From the NCBI GenBank assembly GCA_045119835.1, contig JBGVED010000097.1, positions 1 through 43,375 of the forward strand: DNA of 43,375 nucleotides. The letters run 5' to 3'. The position numbers and the translations under genes were made by a program. Shown here one piece after another: positions 13,953-20,256 of the stretch (positions are counted from its first letter, which is position 1; each line of letters opens with the position of its first letter). Under the pieces are notes generated by a model. That model saw only the letters and a program-made list of their open reading frames with translations, did no database searches and was not told where the DNA came from. This DNA is from CALVUJ01 sp045119835. GTDB taxonomy: Bacteria; Bacillota_I; Bacilli_A; RFN20; DUOF01.

Positions 13953-14108
13953 TTTTTCTCCTTTATATAGGAGTATATTAAATTAGCAAAAAATAATACA
14001 CTCTTAGTTTGTATTTAATCTTAGATAAAAAGTAGGAACAAAATGTCTAAGAACCATTCTTTCAATTAAAGTAGCTAGCTTTAATCTAGTTCCTACTTCT
14101 ATATTATA
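13953..14108 (-). promoter_or_regulatory. Promoter and class I pseudoknot leader of the replication operon
   Basis: A TATAAT box (14103-14108) precedes P1 GTAGGAAC (14089-14096), which pairs with GTTCCTAC (14032-14039). Inside are TA, hairpin A ATTAAAG/CTTTAAT, GAAAG, and hairpin B AATG/CATT with loop TCTTAGA (14046-14052). The loop pairs over 7 bp with TCTAAGA just 3' of P1 (14019-14025). About 70 nt further a CTCCT/AGGAG hairpin holds the ribosome-binding site. Upstream, TTTACA-5-TGTAAA is a palindrome overlapping the -35 region and could be an operator. Confidence 0.78.
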
Positions 14109-14129
14109 ACATTTTACACAAAATGTAAA

Positions 14130-14234
14130 TTAAAAATTTTGTTCATAAAATTCTGCTTGCATTTCTGCATAATCTTCTTCCCACTCTTGATACTCGTGCA
14201 TTAATTCTTCTTCGCTTATAATTTCTTCTTCCAC
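14130..14234 (-). CDS. Very acidic small protein, 34 aa
   Basis: GTG start at 14234 with GGAG 6 nt upstream; the stop of the 3D gene overlaps the start region (TAATGTG). Product EEEIISEEELMHEYQEWEED, ending MQAEFYEQNF. The strongly acidic composition recalls DNA-mimic anti-nuclease or anti-restriction proteins, but that is only a guess from charge. Confidence 0.5.
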   Translation of the reverse strand: MEEEIISEEELMHEYQEWEEDYAEMQAEFYEQNF

Positions 14235-14235
14235 A

Positions 14236-14697
14236 TTACTCTCCAATCTTATACACTCTTGCTTTTTTTACTCCTAAATTAATAGCTTCTTGTTTTGTGT
14301 TTACAAATATATCCGCTCTATTCCCTTTGATTTTTCCTCCTGTATCTTCTGCTATAAATACCCCATAACCCTCAATATATAAAACACTTCCTAATGGTAT
14401 TATATTCGGGTCAACCGCAATAGTTCTTTTGGTTTTAGGATATACACCTGTTTTTGTTGTATTGCCCGTATGGGTGTAGAATGTTAAAATAAAGTCGCCT
14501 AAATCATCATACGGAATCGGTGATATATCACGTTCAACAATTATTGTTTTTGGTGTTTTTTTAACTTGTTTGTATAATTCTATTGTGTTACATCCCATAA
14601 TCATTAAAAGCATTAAACTTATTATTAGCCACATCCCAAAAAATATATCACTCTTTCTCATCCTCTTTTTCCTCATACTCTCTGCACACTTCATCAT
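14236..14697 (-). CDS. Membrane-anchored 3D-domain protein
   Basis: Up to 153 aa; the start is uncertain (ATGs at 14697, 14676 and 14661). A hydrophobic segment (FFGMWLIISLMLLMIMGC) is followed by a 3D domain: LTFYTHTGNTTKTGVYPKTK, IIPLGSVLYIEGYGVFIAED, TGGKIKGNRADIFV, whose three aspartates name the family. The fold is that of MltA-like lytic transglycosylases and Rpf-type enzymes acting on peptidoglycan. The Cys after the hydrophobic stretch might be a lipoprotein site. Placement among early genes suggests a wall role during infection rather than final lysis (inference). Confidence 0.75.
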   Translation of the reverse strand: MMKCAESMRKKRMRKSDIFFGMWLIISLMLLMIMGCNTIELYKQVKKTPKTIIVERDISPIPYDDLGDFILTFYTHTGNTTKTGVYPKTKRTIAVDPNIIPLGSVLYIEGYGVFIAEDTGGKIKGNRADIFVNTKQEAINLGVKKARVYKIGE

Positions 14698-14791
14698 AAT
14701 AAATAACGCACATTTTTTGATTATTGCAAGTTAAGTTTAAATTATCATTTTGTTTAAATTTTTTGCATTTATATGGAATCTGTATTCGCAT
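14648..14791 (-). CDS. Hypothetical small protein, 47 aa
   Basis: ATG 14791 gives MRIQIPYKCKKFKQNDNLNL with four Cys in all and an acidic tail EYEEKEDEKE. GCGAAG precedes the start, and it overlaps the ORFs on both sides. No known domain. Confidence 0.5.
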   Translation of the reverse strand: MRIQIPYKCKKFKQNDNLNLTCNNQKMCVIYYDEVCREYEEKEDEKE

Positions 14792-14936
14792 CTTCGCTGT
14801 CCTCTAAAACCCATTCAAGAGCTGTAACTGCTCCGTTTGCAAGTGTAAATTCGCTTGTAAATATTGCCGATTTTTCTTGTATTTTTTTATAAATTTCAAT
14901 CTTTTCTTTAATCTCTTGTTCAGATTTTACAGACAT
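14769..14936 (-). CDS. Hypothetical small protein, 55 aa
   Basis: MSVKSEQEIKEKIEIYKKIQ, then LANGAVTALEWVLEDSED. GGAGTT lies 7 nt upstream of ATG 14936. Helical and acidic. The 'EIKEKIEIYKKI...GAVTALEWVL' pattern is common in small phage proteins of unknown function. Confidence 0.6.
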   Translation of the reverse strand: MSVKSEQEIKEKIEIYKKIQEKSAIFTSEFTLANGAVTALEWVLEDSEDANTDSI

Positions 14937-15082
14937 TTTATAAACTCCTCTACTCTCTCAACAAATTCATCAATTAGTCTTACTGATGCACAATCAGCGT
15001 CTATTTCTCTCATAGCGTGTGTAAAAACTTCTGCAATGAGTTTTAACTGTGTAATTGTTAGAGTTATTTCTTTTTGTTTCAT
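14927..15082 (-). CDS. Hypothetical small protein, 51 aa
   Basis: MKQKEITLTITQLKLIAEVF, ending LIDEFVERVEEFIKCL. GGGAGA upstream of ATG 15082; it overlaps both neighbours by a few bases. Helical, function unknown. Confidence 0.6.
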   Translation of the reverse strand: MKQKEITLTITQLKLIAEVFTHAMREIDADCASVRLIDEFVERVEEFIKCL

Positions 15083-15282
15083 AATATTTCAATCTCCCAA
15101 TTAAAAAAGTATTCAGATTTTTGTTCACCATTCAAATAATAACGGCATTGATACTCTACACCTTTTTTAGTTATAAATATTGCTATAATATGTCCGTTTA
15201 TCTCAAATGGTTTTATTATACAAGGCTGATTAATTGTATCTATTAAAGTTTTTAAACTTATTTTTTCTTCAACTGTTTTCAT
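15079..15282 (-). CDS. Hypothetical protein, 67 aa
   Basis: MKTVEEKISLKTLIDTINQP, then a beta-rich body (IIKPFEINGHIIAIFITKKG, YQCRYYLNGEQKSEYFFNWE), a small barrel-like layout. It overlaps the broken NUMOD-type gene and the next ORF. No family recognised. Confidence 0.6.
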   Translation of the reverse strand: MKTVEEKISLKTLIDTINQPCIIKPFEINGHIIAIFITKKGVEYQCRYYLNGEQKSEYFFNWEIEIL

Positions 15283-15619
15283 TCAATAATTCCTTATTTT
15301 CGTCTATGTATTTCCATTCATAGCCATAAGCGGTTTTACATTTTCCTGTTAGTGCTGAACTTAACATAGATTGGCTTAAATTTAATTTTTTATACGCTTC
15401 TCTTTGAGAAGTCCAGATTTTAACAATTTTATTATTTAATATTTGAACAACTTTTCCCTTTCTGCTTCTACGCTCCATTGATTGTTTAAATCTATTTTCG
15501 CTCCAAGAAATTATATGAATATTATTTTTTAAATATCCAATTTTATTATTTATTCTATCAACAGAAGGTTTTTTTGCTTTAGCATAATTTTATTTTTCCC
15601 ATTCTTTAAAAAGCCTTAA
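15269..15619 (-). pseudogene. Broken HNH homing endonuclease with NUMOD1 tail
   Basis: The ORF from 15478 is a NUMOD1-type DNA-binding tail (VVQILNNKIVKIWTSQREAY, KKLNLSQSMLSSALTGKCK). Continuing upstream in the same frame the DNA reads KKPSVDRINNKIGYLKNNIH and IISWSENRFKQS, the core of NUMOD-type HNH enzymes, then an in-frame TAA (15590-15592) and LRLFKEWEK. So this is a decayed homing endonuclease with at least one nonsense mutation and a missing front. The remaining 69-aa DNA-binding piece could still be made, but nothing shows that it is. Confidence 0.75.
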
Positions 15620-15632
15620 AAAAATAATCTTT

Positions 15633-15725
15633 ATAAACAATAATTTTGTTTAATTTTTTTCTCTTTTTTACCCCGTCAATTATTATTTCTTCGCTTACAT
15701 CTATGCCGTTGATTTTATTTGTCAT
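15633..15725 (-). CDS. Possible truncated small ORF, 30 aa
   Basis: ATG 15725 gives MTNKINGIDVSEEIIDGVKK and soon stops. It lies between a normal small gene and the broken HNH gene and may be the 5' end of a gene truncated by that element. Low support. Confidence 0.35.
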
Positions 15726-15974
15726 TTATTTATCCTTTAAATTCAAATATGCTGTTTCTTGCTCTTCTAATAATGCTCTACCAAATTGTTGAGCAATTTT
15801 TTTATCTTCTTCTGTTTTTGCGCAACATTCAAAAAACGGGCAACACTCGTCTAAAAAAAAGTTGTGCCAATAAATTTTTCTTTTATATAAAAAGTCTTGA
15901 ATATGTCTTGTCCAACCAAAAAAGAAATTTCTTATTGGATTATAAACCTTCAATTTTGTAATTTTATTTTTCAT
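15726..15974 (-). CDS. Hypothetical protein, 82 aa
   Basis: MKNKITKLKVYNPIRNFFFG, a Cys-rich middle (ECCPFFECCA) and a helical end (KKIAQQFGRALLEEQETAYL). The start overlaps the upstream gene's stop. Function unknown. Confidence 0.6.
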   Translation of the reverse strand: MKNKITKLKVYNPIRNFFFGWTRHIQDFLYKRKIYWHNFFLDECCPFFECCAKTEEDKKIAQQFGRALLEEQETAYLNLKDK

Positions 15975-16390
15975 TCCCCCTCCTTAAATAGTTGTTGGAT
16001 TTGGTGTTTAAAATCTTCTTTATTACATAAATATCTCAATATATCAATACAATCTCCCAACACATAATTTTTAAGAATTACTATACTTGAAGTTTTAATT
16101 TTATAAAATTCTGCTTCATTCATTCTATATTGTGCAAGCAAGCATATCATCTGCAATAGCCTACGGTCTGTGATTTCGGGATATTTTTCTAAATTATAAG
16201 CATATTTACAAGTCGAATAGCAAGCTTTATCCATTTCAGGACAATGACTTTTCATATATCTTTCAAAAGTAAAATATTTATTTGCTAATTCTTCATTATT
16301 CCAATATTCATCAGCTATTTTACAATTGTCTATATGTTTTGGTTCAATACCAAACATCTTAAAAAATTCTTGTTCTAGTTCGGTTGTCAT
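15971..16390 (-). CDS. Hypothetical protein, 139 aa
   Basis: MTTELEQEFFKMFGIEPKHI..., with Cys at CKIADEYWNNEELA and SHCPEMDKACYSTCKYAYNL, then a helical region TDRRLLQMICLLAQYRMN. Coupled to the small Cys protein upstream by a stop-start overlap. Early operon; function unknown. Confidence 0.65.
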   Translation of the reverse strand: MTTELEQEFFKMFGIEPKHIDNCKIADEYWNNEELANKYFTFERYMKSHCPEMDKACYSTCKYAYNLEKYPEITDRRLLQMICLLAQYRMNEAEFYKIKTSSIVILKNYVLGDCIDILRYLCNKEDFKHQIQQLFKEGE

Positions 16391-16545
16391 TCTTCCTCAC
16401 TTTTAAGCCATTGTTTTAGATAATCTATGCAATTTTCACACTTTATATGTGTTGGTATAGTACAACCATCTGCGCAATTTTTGTTTTTCAAAAACTCAGC
16501 CATCTCATCAATACTCATATTTTTTATTTTTTCGTAGTTATTCAT
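16387..16545 (-). CDS. Small Cys-rich early protein, 52 aa (paralogue of 16728-16895)
   Basis: MNNYEKIKNMSIDEMAEFLK, four Cys (NCADGC, KCENC) and an end IDYLKQWLKSEEE. GGAGAT precedes the ATG. The frame 'MSID..A.FL', spaced Cys and 'KQWL' match the gene at 16728-16895, so the two are tandem paralogues, possibly zinc-binding. Role unknown. Confidence 0.65.
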   Translation of the reverse strand: MNNYEKIKNMSIDEMAEFLKNKNCADGCTIPTHIKCENCIDYLKQWLKSEEE

Positions 16546-16731
16546 TTATATCTCCATATCCAAAAACTTACCGAGATTTTCTTTTTCGCTAATTATTTTT
16601 TGTTGGTATTTTTCCATTCCAAGTTCATCATCAAAGGCTTCGCAAATTTGATAATTGCGTAAATGGTTTTGAATTCTTGCTTGGTAGGAATCGTAAATTT
16701 TTATTGAGTTAATTATTGCTGATATTTTCAT
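16546..16731 (-). CDS. Hypothetical helical protein, 61 aa
   Basis: MKISAIINSIKIYDSYQARI, then QKIISEKENLGKFLDMEI. AAAGGAG upstream overlaps the end of the preceding gene. Helical, function unknown. Confidence 0.6.
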   Translation of the reverse strand: MKISAIINSIKIYDSYQARIQNHLRNYQICEAFDDELGMEKYQQKIISEKENLGKFLDMEI

Positions 16732-16895
16732 TTATTCTCCTTTTCTAACCATTGTTTTATCCCCGTAAAACAATCTCTTTCATCGCAACAATCAACACCT
16801 TCATACACGCAAAATTGCTCACAATATTTATTGCTTTTAAGCCAAGCTGTGAAGTCATCAATAGACATAGATTTTAGTTTATCAAAGTTTGTCAT
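16728..16895 (-). CDS. Small Cys-rich early protein, 55 aa
   Basis: MTNFDKLKSMSIDDFTAWLK, seven residues rich in Cys (YCEQFC, DCCDERDC), and IKQWLEKENK. First gene after the 16924-16952 promoter, with AAGG upstream. Paralogue of the gene at 16387-16545. Probably an early, host-directed protein, by position only. Confidence 0.65.
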   Translation of the reverse strand: MTNFDKLKSMSIDDFTAWLKSNKYCEQFCVYEGVDCCDERDCFTGIKQWLEKENK

Positions 16896-16923
16896 TATCT
16901 TAATACCTTTTTCTTTTTTTTAA

Positions 16924-16952
16924 ATTATACACTAAAATTTTTTATTTGTAAA
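16924..16952 (-). promoter_or_regulatory. Early promoter
   Basis: Minus-strand TTTACA (16947-16952), 17-bp spacer, TATAAT (16924-16929) preceded by TTTTAGTG; near-copy of the 11.9 kb promoter. The strand from here to 17053 is A/T-rich with no gene. Confidence 0.75.
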
Positions 16953-17053
16953 TACTTTATTTTAAAATTTATTTTTAAAAAATAAAAAAGTAACAAAAAA
17001 CAAAAAAATAACTTCTCTCTTTTAAAATAAAACCTTGCCTGATAAAACAAAAC

Positions 17054-17461
17054 TCATATATGTTTACTAGTTTTTATAAATTTTTTGATTGCTCTTTGTT
17101 GTTTATTAGTTCTTTTGATATTTAATCTTAAATCTTTTAATGGTATTTTTTTAGGCTTTTTTAAATATTTTCCGTTTACATCTACTAAATTAAAACAATT
17201 TTTCATATATTTATCTATGTAAAACTGTTCTCTCTCAAACCTTTGGGATTTATTCAATACTCGTTCTAAAATATAAAATTTAAACTTTATATTCTTTTTA
17301 TTGTACCATTTCATTAATTCAGGATTATGATGTGTTCGTTCTTTAAAATCCTTTAAATGATAAAAATATCTAAGTTTTAAGTTTTCTGTACTTCCTATGT
17401 ATTTTCTATCTTTTACTTTGCATTCAGACACGCATTCAAAACAATAAATAAATACCGCCAT
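17054..17461 (-). CDS. GIY-YIG homing endonuclease
   Basis: 135 aa from ATG 17461 (MAVFIYCFECVSECKVKDRK). GIY-YIG core: FIYCF, then KYIGSTENLKLRYFYHLKDF with the catalytic Arg region, and the metal-binding Glu in RFEREQFYIDKYMKNCFNLV. A basic tail (LRLNIKRTNKQQRAIKKFIK) probably binds DNA. The longer frame to 17476 lies inside the leader; AAAGGG sits before 17461. It is divergent from rusA. It carries the same class I leader as the unrelated HNH genes. Confidence 0.85.
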   Translation of the reverse strand: MAVFIYCFECVSECKVKDRKYIGSTENLKLRYFYHLKDFKERTHHNPELMKWYNKKNIKFKFYILERVLNKSQRFEREQFYIDKYMKNCFNLVDVNGKYLKKPKKIPLKDLRLNIKRTNKQQRAIKKFIKTSKHI

Positions 17462-17555
17462 AAGTACCCTTTCCAAAGAGTAATCCGGATTATATTGTGG
17501 CAGGGTATTCGGAATATACCTTTTCGAGAGCTACTCTAGCCACTTAAGTATTATA
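17462..17555 (-). promoter_or_regulatory. Promoter and class I pseudoknot leader of the GIY-YIG gene
   Basis: -10 TATAAT at 17550-17555. P1 GTGGC (17539-17543) pairs with GCCAC (17497-17501). Inside: TA, hairpin AGAG/CTCT, GAAAA, hairpin B GGTA/TACC with loop TATTCCGAA. TCCG of the loop can pair with CGGA 3' of P1. A stem TACTCTTT/AAAGGGTA masks the ribosome-binding site. The pseudoknot is the weakest of the six (4 bp). Confidence 0.72.
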
Positions 17556-17587
17556 CTATAAAATTATATTTGTATTATAATTAAATT

Positions 17588-17965
17588 ATGGAAGAGATAT
17601 ATAGGTTCATAATACCGCTACCCCCTGTAACTAAAAAGAATCATTCAAATATATTTTTTAATAAAGCAACAGGCAAGAGATTTATTTCAACTTCTGATAG
17701 TTACAAACAATATGAAAAAGATTTCTTGTTATTATGTCCAAATATACCTATAATTAATTATCCTATTAATTTAAAAGCCCTTTATTATATGCCTACTAAA
17801 CGTAAAGTTGATTTAATAAATTTACATTCTGCTTTACACGATTGCCTAGTCCGTGCCAACGTATTACTAGATGACGACTTTTCTATTGTAGTTAGCACAG
17901 ATGGGTCAAGAGTTTATTATGATAAGGATTATCCACGTACTGAAATATATATTGAAAAATATTAA
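17588..17965 (+). CDS. rusA: RusA-like Holliday junction resolvase
   Basis: 125 aa (MEEIYRFIIPLPPVTKKNHS). RusA pattern: KRKVDLINLHSALHDCLVRA, NVLLDDDFSIVVSTDGSRVY and final RTEIYIEKY. RusA dimers cut four-way DNA junctions at replication or packaging. It is the only non-endonuclease gene on the plus strand. The C-terminal 15 codons plus stop (17918-17965) are a recoded copy of sequence left at 18745-18792, beyond the HNH element that follows; the last 15 bases match exactly. Confidence 0.85.
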   Translation: MEEIYRFIIPLPPVTKKNHSNIFFNKATGKRFISTSDSYKQYEKDFLLLCPNIPIINYPINLKALYYMPTKRKVDLINLHSALHDCLVRANVLLDDDFSIVVSTDGSRVYYDKDYPRTEIYIEKY

Positions 17966-17986
17966 TTTTCTGTTATTATAAATTAT
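17951..17986 (+). promoter_or_regulatory. Candidate promoter of the HNH element, -35 in the rusA end
   Basis: TTGAAA lies in the last rusA codons (ATT GAA AAA) and is followed after 17 bp by ATTATA/TATAAA-type -10 sequence just before the P1 stem at 17987. Same logic as at yqaJ and erf, though the -10 is less exact. Confidence 0.5.
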
Positions 17987-18075
17987 GTGGGCTAGTGAAT
18001 AGCTACACGAAAGACGGAGTATCCGACCGTTTGCCCACATTTTATAGTTCGGATTTGCTACTGGGAGGTAGATTT
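17987..18075 (+). promoter_or_regulatory. Class I pseudoknot leader RNA
   Basis: P1 GTGGGC (17987-17992) with GCCCAC (18033-18038); TA; hairpin GTG/CAC; GAAAG; hairpin B ACGG/CCGT (18014-18030) with loop ATCCGA (18021-18026) pairing with TCGGAT (18049-18054); then GCTAC/GTAG around the GGGAGG ribosome-binding site. Confidence 0.82.
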
Positions 18076-18732
18076 ATGAAATTTATTGATTTAACGGGAC
18101 AAAAATTCGGAAAATTAACAGTAGAAAAACTACACGAAAAAATCCAACAATATAAAAATAATAAAAAATCAGGGTTTAAATATTATTTCCTTTGTAAATG
18201 CGAATGTGGGAACAAAAAAATTGTGGAGTCTTATCTTTTAATAAGCGGACAGACAAAATCTTGCGGATGTATAAATAAATCACAATGTGCAAAAATTAAT
18301 TATAAACACGGACTTTGTAATATTCCGTTATATAGGGTATGGATAGACATAAAATCAAGATGCCTAAATAGCAGACAAAAAAACTATAAACATTATGGCG
18401 CAAGAGGTATAAAAGTTTGTGATGAATGGAAAAATGATTTTTTGATTTTTTATAAGTGGTCTATTGAAAATGGCTACAAAGAAGGTCTAACAATAGACCG
18501 AATAGATACAAACGGCAACTATGAGCCAATTAATTGCAGATGGATATCGCAAAAAGAACAATGTAACAACAAAAGAAACAATTGTATTGTGCAATACAAA
18601 GATAAATCATTAACAGTTAAGGAATGGTCTGAAGTTCTTAATATAAAATACATTACTCTAAAAAAACGCCTTGATAGGGGTTGGAATATTGAAAAAGCAT
18701 TATTTACCCAAACAAAAAATAATATGCTATAA
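18076..18732 (+). CDS. Free-standing HNH-type homing endonuclease inserted in rusA
   Basis: 218 aa from ATG 18076 (MKFIDLTGQKFGKLTVEKLH), with GGGAGGTAG before it. Zinc-ribbon Cys (CKCECG, SCGC), core YGARGIKVCDEWKNDF and LTIDRIDTNGNYEPINCRW, C-terminal LTVKEWSEVLNI and GWNIEKALF. It lies between the recoded and the old copies of the rusA 3' end. Confidence 0.87.
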   Translation: MKFIDLTGQKFGKLTVEKLHEKIQQYKNNKKSGFKYYFLCKCECGNKKIVESYLLISGQTKSCGCINKSQCAKINYKHGLCNIPLYRVWIDIKSRCLNSRQKNYKHYGARGIKVCDEWKNDFLIFYKWSIENGYKEGLTIDRIDTNGNYEPINCRWISQKEQCNNKRNNCIVQYKDKSLTVKEWSEVLNIKYITLKKRLDRGWNIEKALFTQTKNNML

Positions 18733-18744
18733 TATATACTTGAA

Positions 18745-18792
18745 TATGACAAAGAAAATCCAAGAACAGAAGTTATAATTGAAAAATATTAA
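18745..18792 (+). pseudogene. Remnant of the original rusA 3' end
   Basis: Sixteen codons read YDKENPRTEVIIEKY-stop, against YDKDYPRTEIYIEKY-stop at the end of rusA (11 of 15 residues equal, many synonymous differences; final ATTGAAAAATATTAA identical). No start codon or leader; it is the displaced gene end beyond the inserted HNH element. Confidence 0.9.
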
Positions 18793-18833
18793 ATATCGTT
18801 TCACATAAATCATATACTAATATCTTTTTCTAG

Positions 18834-18856
18834 CAGTCTAACGACTGTATTTTTTT
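18834..18856 (+). terminator. Intrinsic terminator of the plus-strand rusA/HNH unit
   Basis: CAGTC (18834-18838), 4-nt loop, GACTG (18843-18847), TA and seven T. It faces the minus-strand terminator directly beyond it, so two transcripts converge here. Confidence 0.82.
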
Positions 18857-18886
18857 AAAAAAAATACTACTTAATAATAAGTAGTA
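18857..18886 (-). terminator. Intrinsic terminator of the late (lysis) transcript
   Basis: TACTACTT (18865-18872) and AAGTAGTA (18879-18886) form an 8-bp stem, followed on the minus strand by A then eight T. It lies 25 bp beyond the endolysin stop. Confidence 0.85.
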
Positions 18887-18911
18887 GATTACATCATTTA
18901 AAAAAGAGGAA

Positions 18912-19343
18912 TTAGTAAGAGTGAGTATATTTTCCATTTATAAATTTAAGTTTTTCGCATTTTAAATTATTTCTATTGTACTCTATATGAATCCAAGTAC
19001 TATTCTTGCTATGTTCTTCTATTAATTGAGTCCATTTTAAACCACTATTTACAATAAAGTCAAACAATTGTTTTACTGCCATATTAGGAACGTGTATATC
19101 AACTGCCATACCCTTTTTGTGTGCGCTATTGCTAACACCGCCTACTAAGCTATTTAATTTATCACATCTATAACCACTTGTGATAATTATTGGTTTATTT
19201 AGTTTATCTCTTAAAGGTTGCAAAAATTCTACTATCAAAAATAAAATATTATCTAATATTTCCGCTTGTTGCGGTATATTAGCAATATTATTTTTTCTTG
19301 CCGTATCAGATTTAATTATTTCTTTAAACGTGAAATTAATCAT
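18912..19343 (-). CDS. Endolysin, M15-type peptidase
   Basis: 143 aa. D-Ala-D-Ala carboxypeptidase-like/M15_3 fold: FLQPLRDKLNKPIIITSGYR, LNSLVGGVSNSAHKKGMAVD with zinc His and Asp, then the third site in TWIHIEYNR. It would cut the peptide part of peptidoglycan at the end of infection. No signal peptide, so it needs a holin; the membrane protein upstream overlaps its start by 8 nt. Confidence 0.85.
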   Translation of the reverse strand: MINFTFKEIIKSDTARKNNIANIPQQAEILDNILFLIVEFLQPLRDKLNKPIIITSGYRCDKLNSLVGGVSNSAHKKGMAVDIHVPNMAVKQLFDFIVNSGLKWTQLIEEHSKNSTWIHIEYNRNNLKCEKLKFINGKYTHSY

Positions 19344-19611
19344 CTTTTCTCCTGCATTTTAGAATCTCTTTTAATTCTGCAATACTTTCCGATATATCAT
19401 CTTTTATGCTTGCAATTTCTCTCAAAACGTGATTTTGAAACTCTTTGTATGCGTTTAATTCAACATAATCTTGTTTCACGTCTTCTAAAATTTCTCTATG
19501 TTTTTTTTCAAGTTGCTCCGGTCTGACGAAAATATTATTTTGCCAAATAAACATAAGCAAAATTACAATATATGGAGCAAAGTGTTGTAAGATATCACTC
19601 GATAAATTCAT
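19336..19611 (-). CDS. Holin-like membrane protein with coiled coil
   Basis: 91 aa. One membrane span near the N-terminus (FAPYIVILLMFIWQNNIF) followed by a long charged coiled coil (EQLEKKHREILEDVKQDYVE, LREIASIKDDISESIAELKE). Location just before the endolysin suggests a holin or XhlA-like accessory. Topology is N-out or N-in with a large cytoplasmic coil; the class is not certain. Confidence 0.65.
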   Translation of the reverse strand: MNLSSDILQHFAPYIVILLMFIWQNNIFVRPEQLEKKHREILEDVKQDYVELNAYKEFQNHVLREIASIKDDISESIAELKEILKCRRKDD

Positions 19612-19985
19612 TATTTGCCCTCCTTTAAAAGCGTAAATGCGTTTGCAATTATTGATTTTGTGTATTCTAATCCATTAAATTTAGGCAATCTTACTTTTGA
19701 TACTTCATCACAATATTGCATAAAGTTTTTAACATCAAAAAACCAAGAAAAGGGCTTATTGCCTTTCATACAATTGTAATCAATAGTTTCTAATGTAAAA
19801 TTGCTTAGTTCGTTAGTACCGCCCTTTGAGCGTGCCAGCATATGTCCTAATGATACATTTTCTTTTGTTAAAAGGTTTCCGCCTATGTCGTGTTTAACGC
19901 TTGGCATATTACCCTTGAGCCATTCTCGTTTTAGGATATTGTTATATTTAAAAGGAATCTTATTGTTAATGCACGCAATTCGCAT
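19611..19985 (-). CDS. HNH-fold nuclease-like protein in the lysis region
   Basis: 124 aa. An HNH-like core: LTKENVSLGHMLARSKGGTN, ELSNFTLETIDYNCMKGNKP, matching the 'H-h-x-SKGG-x-x-x-x-N-x10-N-x3-K' order of HNH enzymes. It does not belong to the GxxFGRLTV family and has no class I/II leader. Tightly packed between fibre-end and holin genes, so it may be a resident phage enzyme or an old intruder. Confidence 0.65.
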   Translation of the reverse strand: MRIACINNKIPFKYNNILKREWLKGNMPSVKHDIGGNLLTKENVSLGHMLARSKGGTNELSNFTLETIDYNCMKGNKPFSWFFDVKNFMQYCDEVSKVRLPKFNGLEYTKSIIANAFTLLKEGK

Positions 19986-20254
19986 TATTCTGTAATTCCT
20001 TTGACTTTTGTTTTAATCAAATCAAAAATAACTTGTGTTAAAACGGGTACATTTGCAAGAATCAATTTTTTAACAACATATTTAAAAACAAAATTCAAAC
20101 CGAGGTTGTCTAATGCCATTTCTAAATAATTAGTAATAATCTCGTCAACTCTTTGCTTTTTTTGTTCGTTTGTAAGTTCTGAGTATTCTTCATATTTTGC
20201 AATGTAGGTTTTAACTGTTTGTGCAAAATCATTAATAAATTCGCTAAATTTCAT
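19985..20254 (-). CDS. Hypothetical helical protein, 89 aa
   Basis: MKFSEFINDFAQTVKTYIAK, then NLGLNFVFKYVVKKLILANV, a moderately hydrophobic amphipathic end. The stop-start overlap with the HNH-like gene and location before the holin make a lysis accessory possible. No family recognised. Confidence 0.55.
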   Translation of the reverse strand: MKFSEFINDFAQTVKTYIAKYEEYSELTNEQKKQRVDEIITNYLEMALDNLGLNFVFKYVVKKLILANVPVLTQVIFDLIKTKVKGITE

Positions 20255-20256
20255 TT

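Noticed and set aside
17987..18075. Hammerhead ribozyme in the class I leaders
   Set aside because: The order stem, linker, hairpin, GAAA, hairpin, U, stem is similar, but the CUGANGA core is missing in all six copies (only UA is present), so self-cleavage by that mechanism is not expected.
17987..18792. Group I or II intron in rusA
   Set aside because: There is no ribozyme core on either side, rusA is complete before the insert, and the flanks are duplicates rather than split exons.
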